Shown here piece by piece: positions 11,583-22,856 of a stretch of DNA of 48,317 nt. Source of the DNA: Ectocarpus siliculosus (taxonomy: Eukaryota > Sar > Phaeophyceae > Ectocarpales > Ectocarpaceae); assembly GCA_000310025.1 (NCBI GenBank), contig FN648480.1, positions 52,234 through 100,550 on the forward strand. The letters are read 5' to 3'. The notes beneath the pieces were generated by a model. It was not told the DNA's origin and ran no database searches. It was given only the letters and a program-made list of their open reading frames with translations. Both the position numbers and the translations under genes were made by a program. Each line of letters begins with the position of its first letter. Position 1 is the stretch's first letter.

Positions 11583-14507
11583 TGACAGACAGACAGGAAG
11601 ACAGAGAGAGAGAAAGAAAGAGAGGGAGGGAGGGACAGAGACAGACAGGCAAATACAGAGACAGACAGACAGACAGACAGAGGGTGAGCGCAAGAGCGGG
11701 CGATAGGGTTCTTCCGGCGCGGCATCGACCTGTCGATCCATGCACCCACCCATCCCATCCTACACCGGTCCATCAAAACGAAAACTGCGTGTTCCACTTG
11801 CGCACCTCCTCCAGCTTTTCGAGGGTCTCCTCCAGCGGGCCTGCCATGCCGAACAGGTTCTCCAGGTCTCCCACAAAGCGAAGCCGGCTCTGCGCGAGGC
11901 CGTCCGAAAACTTTGCGTTCCTGGAAGGAAGAGAAGGAAAGAGACACGGGGTACAAAGACAATAACAGACGGGGGGGGGGGAGTGAGATACAGCATCAGG
12001 CAAGGAGGGAGGACACGAGGTCGGGAGGGGGGAGGGGGTAAGCACGGCAATGGGGGCGACAGGGTTGGGCCGGTGAACCCGGGTACAACGAAAACACCCA
12101 AAAGCCTCCAGTTGACATTTTAGACGTCCAGCCGAAGACAAGGGGAGGGAAACCGGCGAAGCAAGTGCTCTTCGCACGCCGGAGGAGCCGCGAAACCGTC
12201 ACGGGGAAACCATAATTTACTTATCCAACCGACGTTGGTGGTGACAACATCAGCACGAGGTGGGGTAGCACCGGCTGCTTCGTACCGACTGAATGCACCA
12301 TCATGCAAGATCAGAGCAGTCAGCGCGCCGCAGCGGCCAAGCGTGCGCGCCTAGGCCGCCGTGCGCGTTGCTGCACGTTGGCGCTGCTGCTGCCCTCAAA
12401 ACCTTTTACATATGACAACAACGCAATAGAATGACCTAGGCCATGGCCTAGAGGGCGGTACACCCGCTGCCCGCGACCCCTCAGCAGGAGTGCCCCCGAT
12501 AGGAGAGGGAGTAAATCCGGCACACGCACAGAAGATTGGCACCATCGTTTTGTCCTATTCGGTACAGCGGTTGGCGGCACTGTACGGCAGAGAAATACGG
12601 GGGCTCGACGTTAACCCCTTTGGGTCTAGGCTGGACTGTCAGATTTTTTTTTTTGCGCCAACTTGGCGCCAAAAAAAAAAAATGAGAGCGAGAGCGAGCG
12701 GGAGAGAGAGAAGTGCAGAGAAAGAGACCAGTGTACTTCTGCACACGCAACAGCTATCTCCACCTGTAGGCCATGAGAGAAGCCGGCGACAGGGTGGTGG
12801 CCACAGACAGGGTCGTAGAAGGGTTGGTGGGTGGTCGCGCTGCGGTCAGTAGGGCAGGTTAGCTGTGTAGCCTTTGAAATGATCAGTCGTCTAGCTGCCT
12901 CAACTAGTCTATTTTCGGTATATTGTAAATGATCAGTCCAGAGAGGGCAAAATGATCAGTGAAGACCCATAGCTTGTATTTGTACTTCTGTACTTCTCTG
13001 TTCTCTGTCCCCCCCCGAAATGTGCCCTGCCAACTCTCTAGAGCTCCTGTGTTTTTCAAACAACAAGCACATCCACCAGCACACACCTGTACCTCGTGGT
13101 TTCCTAGGTTCGGGCGAGGGTGGTATGTGTGGCGCTACGAGTGTGGATGTGTTGCTGATATGTTTTACTCGTCTACAGCAGTAGTAGTAGTGTTGTTGTA
13201 GCGTTCGTTGTAGCTGTTGACACAATGACTGCTGGATCTTGGGAACGATTTTCAAATTGTTGGGAACCACGATATCCTCGATATCTGGGCTTCGGCAGGG
13301 ACTGCAATACCCCTCCCTTTTGCTGTCCTCTGCTCTTTGCAGCAGTGGCTTCCTACGTTCGGGCGAGTGTATGTGTGGTGCTTCGAAAGAACACATATAT
13401 GTATGTATGTATGTACTGTATGCACACACGCGTTCATTGACATGTGCATACGTTGAGAGATTCATGATTTGGCATTGATTGGCCCCATTCCCATTCCCGT
13501 GACCTTGATGTTACCCGCTGTCACTGAAGTCTCTTCATTGGTCAGCCGGTTAGCGTGGATGCTAATAATCTAGACACACCTACCCTATGGACTTGCCAAT
13601 ACACGGCGCGAAGGGCTGCAGGGCGGCAACTCCACGACTTGCCACTACACCAGCATTTGCAAATGATCAATCAATGATCAGTGAGAACGCCTGAAGACTC
13701 AAAAGGGTTAACGTGGAGATATCAGTTCTTGGTTGAACGCCCCACGACGGCAGACACGAAATACTGTAGTCCGCTTTCTTCCTGGTGCGGATTACCCACA
13801 ATAAAGGTGAGTGTGCGCTCATGTACAGTTAGACCCTGCACACCCTGCTGCTCGCTCTGTTAGTGTGTTACAGTCGTACTGGAAGGTCGGTTGAAACGTT
13901 CTTCGTTGACATGCATGCACCTTTATTCCGCGTACTAAATAGCGGTGGTGCTTTGGTATGACTCACAGCTTGAGGTTCGACGTTACTCCCGTCATGGCGA
14001 ACACCAACGATCTAACGACACGCCAGCACATAACTAAATGGGACAGCAGCAGCTGGTTAGGCCGACACAAGACCCCCCCGTATCAGCAGCGGCTCGCCTG
14101 TCCTTGACGTACGCCGAAGTCTCCTTCAGCGCCTCGTCGAGCCGCCCGGTCTGCGCCGCGGTTACCAGGTTCTGCGTCTGCTCCACCCCCTCCTGCGCAC
14201 GCTTCTTGATGAAATCGAACAGCATCACCATGCCACCACCACTACCGCCGCCGCCGCCGCCGCCTTGCTGCTGCCTTCGTCTCCGCTGGGTGGCAGCAGC
14301 AGTACTCCTGGCAGCAGCGTTGCCTGCGGCTGCTGCTGCCTGGGTCAACCGCTTCTCTACAGACTCGGTCGAAGACGACACAAAACCTCGTCTCGAGACG
14401 AAGGCGTTCGAGGCTGCCGATGAGAGCATCGCGGACGGAGCGAATGCATGGGCGTGCGGGAAGCTGGCAGCCCCACACAGGGCGGTGCCCAGCGCCAGCA
14501 TCATCAT
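6581..14507 (-). CDS. FTSY: Plastid signal recognition particle receptor FtsY (cpFtsY)
   Basis: SRP-family GTPase that receives cpSRP54 at the thylakoid for light-harvesting protein insertion. Exons (minus): 14507-14074, 11920-11806, 11453-11319, 10776-10568, 9930-9772, 8534-8460, 8308-8227, 7505-7329, 6751-6581; phases agree throughout, giving 518 residues. The N-terminus has a signal peptide (MMMLALGTALCGAA) followed by AHAFAPSAM, an ASAFAP-like site for stramenopile plastid import. The NG domain follows: helical N part (FSDGLAQSRLRF), P-loop GANGMGKTTT, DTFRAAAVEQL, DTSGR (usually DTAGR), TKLDGTARGG and GVGE. An upstream in-frame stop supports the ATG at 14507. The family normally ends near FVDSLLG; here exon 8 could stop at 7308 (468 residues), or splice in phase to a protein-like 56-residue exon 9. 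Family assignment is certain; the last exon is inferred. Confidence 0.93.
7502..7684. repeat. Two-unit tandem duplication covering the FtsY intron 7 acceptor
   Basis: Units 7502-7592 and 7593-7684 are about 91 bases each and roughly 80% identical (shared AAGAAAGACGCAG and GTTGTGGTCAAGT). The first unit contains the true 3' splice site (minus strand CCCGTCCAG then exon GTGGG). The second carries the corresponding decoy CCCATCGAG then GTGG inside the intron. Confidence 0.8.
8399..8430 (+). repeat. (AAC)n microsatellite in FtsY intron 6
   Basis: About ten AAC units. The flanks do not match the other two AAC/GTT tracts in the window, so this may be an independent microsatellite. Confidence 0.9.
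9110..9640 (+). other. Presequence-like open frame antisense within FtsY intron 5
   Basis: Starting at an ATG in good context (ACCATGG), the frame runs about 176 codons. Its first 60 residues are rich in Arg, Ser, Thr and Ala and poor in acids (MATISPTRLFSRADFAATKH, then more Arg/Gln), like a mitochondrial presequence. The end of that part reads TRYFGNKDAAP. After that the composition loses protein character. It may be a nested gene's first exon, a captured exon fragment or chance. I do not recognise a family. Confidence 0.2.
9647..9676 (-). repeat. Intronic copy of the FtsY exon 5 tail
   Basis: Thirty bases match 9783-9812, the last part of exon 5, at 27 of 30 positions and in the same orientation, 136 bases further into intron 5. 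The copy stops about ten bases short of the donor site. Confidence 0.8.
10150..10600 (-). repeat. Degenerate tandem array built on the FtsY exon 4 donor
   Basis: Units of roughly 60-130 bases contain variants of GACAGCCAAAAAACAAA and ACCGCTCCTGGCGTCGCAGC. The block at 10210-10300 matches 10518-10610 at about 80%, including the end of exon 4: the minus strand reads GCGGCCGCGGACACCTTCAA in the intron and GCGGCCGCGGACACGTTCAG at the true exon end. The decoy therefore encodes AAADTFK followed by a GTGCGATC donor-like sequence. Confidence 0.8.
11482..11690. repeat. Purine-rich (AG)n and (AGAC)n microsatellite block in FtsY intron 2
   Basis: Consists of (GACA)n, then (AG)n at about 11525-11580, then (AGAC)n tracts. 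On the gene strand this is a pyrimidine-rich intron region immediately upstream of the exon 3 acceptor. Confidence 0.9.
12644..12682. repeat. Perfect-stem hairpin in FtsY intron 1
   Basis: Eleven T, then GCGCCAA, a one-base loop, TTGGCGCC and twelve A, forming an almost perfect inverted repeat of about 18 pairs. It could extrude as a cruciform or be a short palindromic insertion. No function can be assigned. Confidence 0.8.
13098..13400. repeat. Short duplicated segment in FtsY intron 1
   Basis: About 45 bases beginning TTTCCTAGGTTCGGGCGAG at 13102 recur near 13350 as CTTCCTACGTTCGGGCGAG, followed in both by TATGTGTGG and a related GCTWCGA stretch. The rest of the region is not recognised. 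Confidence 0.6.
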
Positions 14508-16565
14508 GAACGGACTGACTGCTGGGGCTGCAAGTGTCAATGCTTACCAGGGAGGGGGCCCGCACAATCGAAGGAGTTCGAAACAATTGTTTTGGGACTG
14601 GGATGATGCCCATCAGAGGAAAATTGCGAGCCCGGTCCCACTCGATATCAATCGTATGTATTGTTGCTAACCCTTAACTCCGTGTAGCAGATAGACGGAT
14701 GGATAAGCAGAGGTAACTGTGCCAGGAATTCAAAGCACCTTTAATTTATAGGCATAGCGGGTGGCCACATCCTGTGCTTACTACTCATTCCGCGGCCGGG
14801 TGCCTGTGGGACCAAAAAGATGATAAAAAACGGTTGGATCTTTATGACACATCAATAACCCGACAAATACGTTGTTATTTTAGAGGCAAACACATTGCAT
14901 ACCCGAAACTGCCGTTCTTCCCCTTCCCTCCTCCAAACTACACTACCCTTTCTGGCGAACGAGCTCCATCCAAAAGTATATTCTACAAACTCTCATGTCT
15001 TCTTTCAAATGTGCGGCCGTTACACCGTAATTACTCTCGTACTCACGGCTTCTCGCGAAGGCACAAGAGTCGCATCTAAACTACAACAGTACTACTGTAC
15101 CGAGATGAAGCCAAGGGCACCATAAAAGAACACAGTTCCGGGACATAGAGGAACACCATGGTAATCCTTAGCGTAGATTGCTGTATCTGTGCTACTGCTG
15201 TCAAACAACGGATACGCAGCATCACACAGGCCTACGGAGTGATGGGTGACGGGTAGAAAGAAGCACCCCGCCAGCAACATCTAACCCCCGCGGAGCCCCC
15301 ATGACTTGACCCTTTGACTGCAGGGGCCGCTCAAAGAATATGACGTCTTTATTCTTTGGGGCCGCTTGGCCTCGGCCACTCCCCAGTCCCACACCGTCCG
15401 GAACTGCCTGTTGAACAACGGAAACGACAACCAAACCTGGGCGATGGAGCTGGAGCAGGGGGATCAATCGCCCCGTGGTTCCGTGGCTGAAGAAGTTGAT
15501 GGTCAGGTGAGAGTCTGCGGAGCCGGAGGTGGTTGGACAAGATTTTGGCGAGATCTTGCTGAGCAACGACTGCTGTAGAGAACTGTCCCTGGCCAGCGTC
15601 GTGCGTGCGTGCTGCTCAGCCGATGGCACAGGGATATTAACGAGAGCGCCAGGAAATAGGCAGGATGTAGGATGGGAGCAAGGGTCATACAATCTTGCTC
15701 CGCTGGTGGCGGTGCTGTTGCAGAGGCTCTATCCCACCCGACGCCCGTACTGCTGTCCGACATGATATAAACAGTAGGTAGCTGGTAAAATGCAGTGTCT
15801 GACCGAATGGTCCCGATACATCGGCTAAACAGAAAGGTGGGTTGTTTGTTTTTGCAATAAGACTCAGACATCTCAGATAAATCTGAATTTCCAAAGCTTT
15901 ACCTTTTCCACCCCCCAACAAAAATGTATGTACTCTGATCGTGGCGCGTGTAGGGCCATAAGATTCTACGGGAGAATGGGCAGGCCTCTTGTAAGGTTTG
16001 CCAAGACGCCCGATGTCTTGGGTTATCTCCGTTGTAACTTCAGCATAAAATACCACGGCGATTTCGTGGGGGGTGGAGACCCCTCGTGCCTGATGTTACG
16101 TGTCCAAGCTTCTGGCCTGGATTACTAGGGCATTTTGTCTGTCCATCCATAATAATATAGAAACGAAGCTTTGCAACCAATTTACAGTGTGTGAACAGTA
16201 CAGTCTCCTTTACAGCAGCCAGAAACCGGCTTGTTTGGAAGCTGCCTCTGCTCACCGGCGGACACCTAGCGGTGTACACCAAACTCAACCCAAGACCTGT
16301 AAATCGACCATGGCCACCGGCGTGATGAGTAACGGTGTTGTAGAGCTCGCCAAGTTTTTGGTGGCGGAGGAAGACAGAAGGGTTTTATCGCGGTTGCGAC
16401 GTGGTTGAGGCTGGGAGAAAGTCTTTCCGCAGAGCAGCACCACTCAGATCGGCCTTTTTTTTACTCATCGCGCTTGGGTTGCGAATCCTCGTTTCAAAAG
16501 GCTGACGGCCCAAAGTGCCTCGATCCAAGCGGTATTGATCCTAGACACTAACATCAGGCACGAGG
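14508..16565. other. Divergent intergenic region between FtsY and ANK1
   Basis: This contains the 5' flank of FtsY and then unrecognised sequence up to the foldback element. No gene, RNA gene or clear promoter box could be supported; open frames here are under 160 codons and overlap on both strands. Confidence 0.5.
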
Positions 16566-17432
16566 GGTCTGCGCCTCCCACCAAATCACCATCACTTTTT
16601 GGTGCTCAAGTTGCGGTAGAATGGTGGAGACCCAACAATTCAGGTGTTTCGGGGAAATTCTCACAAAGCCATCTCCCCAGTCCCGCAGAGGGGAGACCCT
16701 TAGGGTAGCATTGGAGTTGGCAGATCTCCTCTTGAGAAAAAAAATCAAGAAATGCCAGCATATCTTGGTTTCCATAGTCTAAATCCAGTACGCATCCACC
16801 ATCGCGCAGCACCCGTCCGCGGATGTCACTCGTGTACAATGCTAACTAAGTTTGTGAGCCCTTCGTTGTCGTAAATGACAGACTTGCGGTCCGCGATTTT
16901 CGATAGGACTCTTTTTTTCGTCGAGTTCGGCGAGCGACAAGCAGGATTTTTCAAGCTGCTAATCGGTCTGATTTTCGAACGCATCAAGCACCTTTATGTA
17001 TGGTTGGCATACTGTACTTAAGGCTGACGCCAGTCATTCAATTAGACTGTGGCGACGAGTAGGATATGTGAGTGAAGAGCTGCGCCGAAGTTTACGGCCC
17101 CACACGCTCTCATAGGCGCTGACCCGCGCTCATTCTGTGCTTGAAGCGTTTGAAAATCGGACCGCACAGCAGCTTCAATAACCCTGCTTGTAGCTCACCG
17201 AGCTCGACGAAAAGAGGTTCGTACGGAAATCGCAGACCACAATCTATGTTGTAGTATCACAAGGGCTACAACCTGACCATATAACTTTTTACAACAGCGG
17301 CGTCAGAGAACGGTTGCTGCGCGATGGTAGATTGGACTTTTGGAAAACGAATGACATCTTCTGGTTTCCAAGAGAAGATCTGCGTGCTCCACCTAGTCCT
17401 AAACAGTCGACCACACGGGGAGGCGCCCAGGA
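16566..17432. mobile_element. Foldback (long inverted-repeat) element, copy 1
   Basis: The left arm (about 16722-16995, possibly from 16566) is the inverse of the right arm (about 17140-17432). Examples are ACCATCGCGCAGCA on the left against TGCTGCGCGATGGT on the right, and the CGCATCAAGC / GCTTGAAGCGTTTG pair at the loop edges. The loop is about 145 bases. Arms and loop are homologous to the element at 40359-41078, but the loop is inverted. It has no coding capacity. The right arm runs into the first codons of the ankyrin gene. Confidence 0.8.
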
Positions 17433-20400
17433 TATGGTCGTTTAGACTAGACTACGTAATACTAGACAAGAATATTGCAAAGAGCTGTGTTGGTCCGTTC
17501 ACATCGATCCGCCAGGATGCAGACGCCATGAACGGACGCATTTTCGAAGTTTGGACGACAAATGTTTCGCCAGCGGTGGATCGTCGCAGGGAATCGTTGT
17601 CATCGAACAAACCCGTCGCCATTCAATCATGGCGTCTCCGTAAACCTGCAAATGTGAAACAGGAGAGGGTGATCTCGGGCGTGCGGCGAATGGAGGAGGA
17701 AGGACAGGGTCATACAGACAAAACGCCAGCAGCGGTTGAGGGGCCAGAGCAGAGGCGTGGTGAGATGGGAGGATTTGGGGTAGTACAGCTCCGGGGGTGG
17801 ACATTGGAGCCATGCGAGGGGGATCCATCAGAAAGTCAGGGGAGAAAGAGAAAGAGCGAAGAATCGACTTACGTACGGAAAGGACAGCAGGGTGCATCAA
17901 GGCCACGACCAAATTTCGTAAAGGGGCGGCAGAGGAAGAGGGCCGCAAAACGCTGGCAGGAGAAGCATGTAAACCTTATGAAAGTCAAGCGGGCGACGAG
18001 AGCAAGGCAGATTGCGTTCGGGGAGGTTGCGGAGATCAAGTCCGGGCTCGGCTACCCGGGGGCTGCTGGCCAGGACTCTTTCGTGAAGCGCGGGGCGCCT
18101 CTGTCAGACGATCCAGAGAATCTTCGACGGCACGCCCGGGCTCCGTGCCATGCCGAGGGCACTAGTGCTGGTGTCCCGAGCCATGACGGTCAAGCCCTCA
18201 TCATGGGATCGGGGGACCATAAGTTAGTGGACAATCTGCTGACCCCCCTAGACAACATCCGAAACATCACCACCGTGAGGACGGCCCTGGCATGCCACGG
18301 AGGCGACAGTGTCGTCGAAAAGTCGATACCCCTGCCGAGCGGAGCTTCCGTGGTTGCCAAGACGGCCGCGGAGTGCCTTGTTGCCGTCCAACTCGCCTCT
18401 TTTGATAGGGTATCCTCCTGTCGATCTCTTCTGGCGATTTCCTTGCAGGAAGTAGTACAAGGTGGCGAGCTACGACAGGCGCCCCTTCCCGACGAGATCG
18501 CGCGTGGTGCAAGCCTGCTCGGAGAACTCAGGCTCATTGTGCCGGGCTGGGCACAGAAAGAACTGAACGAGGAGGACTTGGGCTATCACAGGACTCTCAG
18601 CACCACAGATCGCCACGAACTGGAAAGAGATGGGAGCGCGGACGGGGTGACGGGCCAGGCAGTTGACCGTCGGAACTCTGCCGTTACAGTCACCGCATCA
18701 TCAGCAGCATCAGCACTCCGTCCGCTGTTCGCAGCACTGTCGCGTGGTGGTAGATCAACAAGCGTCATCGACACGCTCCTCGGCCAACGGCGGCGGGAGG
18801 CGACTCCTCAAAGGACGGGCTACGAAGCGTGCGTGGCGGCGCTGTGTAATGCTGTGCTTTCCGATGGCGATCCGGCCGTAACTGCATCTCGTGTGGGGTG
18901 GTTTGCAAGCTCCGGAGCGCGGAATCGAGAACTGCTGTGTGCAGCCTTCTGGGCGGGATGTTCTGGCGCACCAGGAGAGCGTGTCGGCTGCAGCATTGCA
19001 CGAGACGACGGTGGTCTCACGGGCCTTCAGATAGCCGGTTATTTCGGGTGTAGCGGAATGGTTCTCAGGCAGATCTTGAGCGCTGGCACAGCGGTTTTCG
19101 AAGAGTTCAAAGCCGACCGTGGAACTCTGGCTTGGTATCACGAGGACAGATTCGCAGCACAGAGAATTGCCACTGCTACCGAATACCCTGAGGTCGTGCG
19201 GAGGCTGTTCGCGTGCGTGAACCGCGCCACCCGAGCACTCTGTGACGCTGTTCATGGCGACGACGCCGTTGCCATTCGCAGCCTGGTGGAGGGCGGAGCA
19301 CCGGGGTGGGTTCCGGTAAGAAACGATCGCTCTCTGTTGAACGTAGCGGCGAACGTGAGCGCCGGATTTGAAGCCATGTTAGCTCTCCTCGACCTAGGGT
19401 GCGATCCCAACGTCCCAGACATCCATGGGAATAGGCCGCTGCACCACGTCGCCACACGGGGGCACGCGGATGGGGTGGCGTTGTTGATTATTTTCAAGGC
19501 AGATGTCGAAGCAGTCAACCATTGGTGCGAAAGTGCACTGATGTGTGCCGCTCGGCAGGGACATGAAAGCGTAACGCGGGTCCTGCTTGGCGCGGGGGCA
19601 GACGCAGAAGCGTCCGACATGGCGGGCAATACTGCACTAATATTCGCAGCAAGGGAGAGGCATGAGAGGGTGACCCAGATCCTCTTAGAAGCTGGAGCTA
19701 GGTGGGACGTCCGAAACCAGACAGGCGACACTGCGGTTTTGGCAGCGGCGAAAGCCGGAGGCTGTAGTGGTACGCTAAGCGTTCTGAGTCGTGTCGGCGG
19801 AGCCGATGTGAATGCCGTCAACAACCACCGTATGTCCGCCTTGTGCATGGCCATCTTCAACCGCGATGTTGATTCCATCCGCTGCCTGCTGGTTGCGGGA
19901 GCGTCCGTAACTGCTGGCTTCGGTACCTTCGAATCGGCGATATATTTCGCGGCGTGGTGTGCAGATCCAGTCACCAGAACAAGCTCGGACCCTTGCCTCC
20001 GAGCGATCTTAGATTCCGGGGTATCTGTGGATCTAGAAGGGGGCGCGAGCGCGGACAGCCCCCTTCTTCAAGCGGTTCAGAACCAGCAGTATCACCCATG
20101 CAACGTGCTGTTGCATCACGGAGCTTCTGTTTCGCGATTTTACGAGCATGGTGACACCGTTACTCACCACGCGAAAGATGGGTACATGTTGAAGATTTTG
20201 ATGGCCTTCGGGGCCCCCCTCGTCGCCCGCAACCTACTGGGGTTTACCCCGCTGCACGTGGCCGCCGGTGCCACCGACAAGAAAGACATGCTGAGCGTGT
20301 TACTTGAGTGTAGGCTGGTGTGGGAAAATGTGAACGCCAAGACGAACGAGGGGTATACGGCACTCATGCTAGCTGTCCAAGAGTGGAACTATCCGGCGAT

Positions 20401-22856
20401 GATGGCGATGTTCGAATGTGAGTCCACCAGAAACTTCCTCGACATCCGCATTGCTAATCACTGCGGGGCGACGGCGCTTCATTTGGCCGTGGAGCAAGGT
20501 TTCATCGATGCCGTGTATCTGCTTGTCGCGAGAGATATCGGTGCCATGCACCTTGAGGATTTCCATGGGCGGACCCCCTTGCACACTGCCCTTGAGCAGG
20601 GCTTGCCGTTTACGGTCTGGCACACAAAACTGCTGAGATTTTTGCTGTCAAACTATTTTTCTAGGCATCTAAGGTACGCAGACAGGTCGCTCACGCCCCT
20701 TCACATCGCCGCCGCATGCAGAGGGCGTGTCGATGACGTCAAGCTGCACGCCGCATCAGAGTCCGCTGTGTCGAGTCGTACTATGGAAGGCCACACCCCG
20801 CTACATCTGGGCGCAGCTTTCGGCGACGCGGAAGTGGTTCGTGTTCTGCTTGCAGCAGGGTCCTCGCCAACTGCGACGGACAACTCGGGCGGAACACCAC
20901 TGCACATGGCTGCGAAGTTCGGGTGTCACGACACGGTCTTGGCCTTGCTGGAGCATGATGAGAAACTCGTTGGAGCGGTGAACTATCAATGCGAAACGCC
21001 TTTGCACATCGCTGTGAGCCTGAAGGAGCATGTCGGAATCGCCACTGTCGAAGTTCTCCTTTCGTTTGGCGCCTCCACGGCTTGCGTAGACTTGAGGGAC
21101 GAGTCCCCGTTGACCATAGCGGTCCTGCTATCTCGGAAAAGCTACGTGGCCACGCTTGCCGAAGCGCGGTACAACGGGCCAGCTCGGCCAACCGGAACAG
21201 TTGGCGAAGAACGTCAAACGCCGCTACTGTGCGCTGTGGACGCGAACGACGCAGCCATGGTGAGAATGTTGCTTGGTCATGGTGCTCCGGTTAGGCCACG
21301 GAACCCCCACGAAGTGAACCCGCTGAGGCTCGCCTGTGAAGAAGGACGTGTCGCCGTGGCCCGGGCTCTGCTCCAAGGAGGAGCTTCTCCGGGAACCGGA
21401 GGGGAGGAAGGGTTCACCCCGCTCCACGAAGTCAGCTTCCGCGGGTTGACGGACGTGGCTCGGGTGCTTCTAGATGCTGGAGCTATCCCTGGCCACTGCT
21501 TGAACGAGGCACGCGAATCTCCCCTCCATGCCGCTGTCACAGGGGGGCACCTGGGAGCTGTGAAGGCCCTCCTCCCCCGCCTGACGAAGAGACAGGTCAA
21601 CAAGCGCACTCGGGGCGGAAAGACAGCCCTCATGTTAGCGGTGCAAGCTGGAGACAGCAACATGGTTGATCTGGTGAGAAAACCCATCAGATGCGTTGGA
21701 TACTATGTACGGTAGTGTACGCCCCTCCCACCAAAAGCCCGTTTCGCTGCTCCATTGTGGCGCAATGGTATTACAAAATCAAAGGTTGCCTTCGTTACCA
21801 GTCAGCCCGTGCTTTAACTCTTGTATACCGATCGAGTCGCTGAATATGGTGCTAAGCTAGTTGTCATAGAACCACTATTTTCTCGGACAACAAGCACGTC
21901 GATTATTCTCCGTCTTGGAATGGATCGACGGCGCGCGCTCAGTCATGGTTGGCACTTAGACTTCCCAACCTCAATGCCACGTCCATCTTGCTTGCCGTTT
22001 CCATATCCCTGGTCAATCTACTGCCGGCGACGTATTTTCGGGTAGCTCCTAGAGGCGGGCGGAGACCATACCGAGAGAGATATCCTTGACAGGTCGTGCT
22101 TGACGGTTGCGGTGGCCGGAGTAAAGCCGACGCGGCGCTCTGCCAGTGTGGTCCAGGCGCTGCTCAAGTGGGGCGCCGACCCGACGTCGTTCTGTGCCAA
22201 AGGTTTCAACCCTCTGCACCATGCCTGCGCCTCGGGCGTGGACCCAGCAGTTGTTCAGGCGCTTTTGGACGGCGGAGCGGCCGTGGACACGCCCTGCCCA
22301 GGCTACAGGTTTCTTCTGCCCATCCACATGGCCGTGCACAACGAGCACACGGACGTGGTTCGCGTGCTAACGGAAACCTCGGGAGTGGCTTGCGGCCTGA
22401 ACCAGAAGGACCCGGTCCGGAGGTGAGCTATGTAACTTGCGCTCGTCTATCGTTCGAAGCGGCGCGGCCGCCATCGGACAATGCACGACCGTGCTTTCCG
22501 TAGCTCAGATCAGATTTGATCGTTAGTTTCGTGGTGCGTTCCGTACCGCATAACAACAGCCCAGTCATGCTATCTTCTTTGCGACGCGAGTTGGGCCCGT
22601 CCGTCCTCTTGTGCCGTTTCCAACGACGCGCAGAATCTCCCCATTGACGATGGCGATCTCCAACGGCGACGTCAACACCGTACGCGTTCTGCTTGAAGCG
22701 GGGGCACTGCTGGAAGAGAACACGCTAGACGTAGACGGCGTCACAAACTTGGGGTCGCACGTTCATGTTGCCCTCGGTAAAGGGCAGGGGGATATTTGCC
22801 TGCTGCTGCTTCAAGCGATGGCCTTCAAAGAGCAAGCCGAGAAGAATCAGCCGTGA
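17324..22856 (+). CDS. Large ankyrin-repeat protein (ANK1)
   Basis: Exons 17324-21673, 22046-22422 and 22634-22856 join in phase to 1649 residues. The first 560 residues are basic and low in character, with no known domain. From about residue 562 to the end come some 22-24 ankyrin repeats (for example HGNRPLHHVATRGHADGVAL and GHTPLHLGAAFGDAEVVRVL). The first splice restores a canonical repeat, MVDL joined to LLEAGGDHTERD, which supports the model strongly. There is no membrane segment, kinase or zinc finger. Inference: a protein-protein scaffold of unknown partner. A 4.35 kb coding exon is unusually long compared with the neighbouring intron-rich genes. The first 36 or so codons lie inside a foldback element arm, so the true start may be the in-frame ATG at 17528 or an unseen upstream exon. 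Confidence 0.9.

Noticed and set aside
14508-14540. Extension of FtsY upstream of the ATG at 14507
   Set aside because: The frame stays open only to a TTG at 14540 and meets a stop just before it; there is no upstream ATG.
14038-14670. Plus-strand frame of 210 codons
   Set aside because: Antisense to FtsY exon 1, which carries the plastid presequence.
22093-22422. ANK1 exon 2 starting at the AG at 22091-22092
   Set aside because: It is out of phase with exon 1. The AG at 22044-22045 restores a canonical ankyrin repeat in phase.
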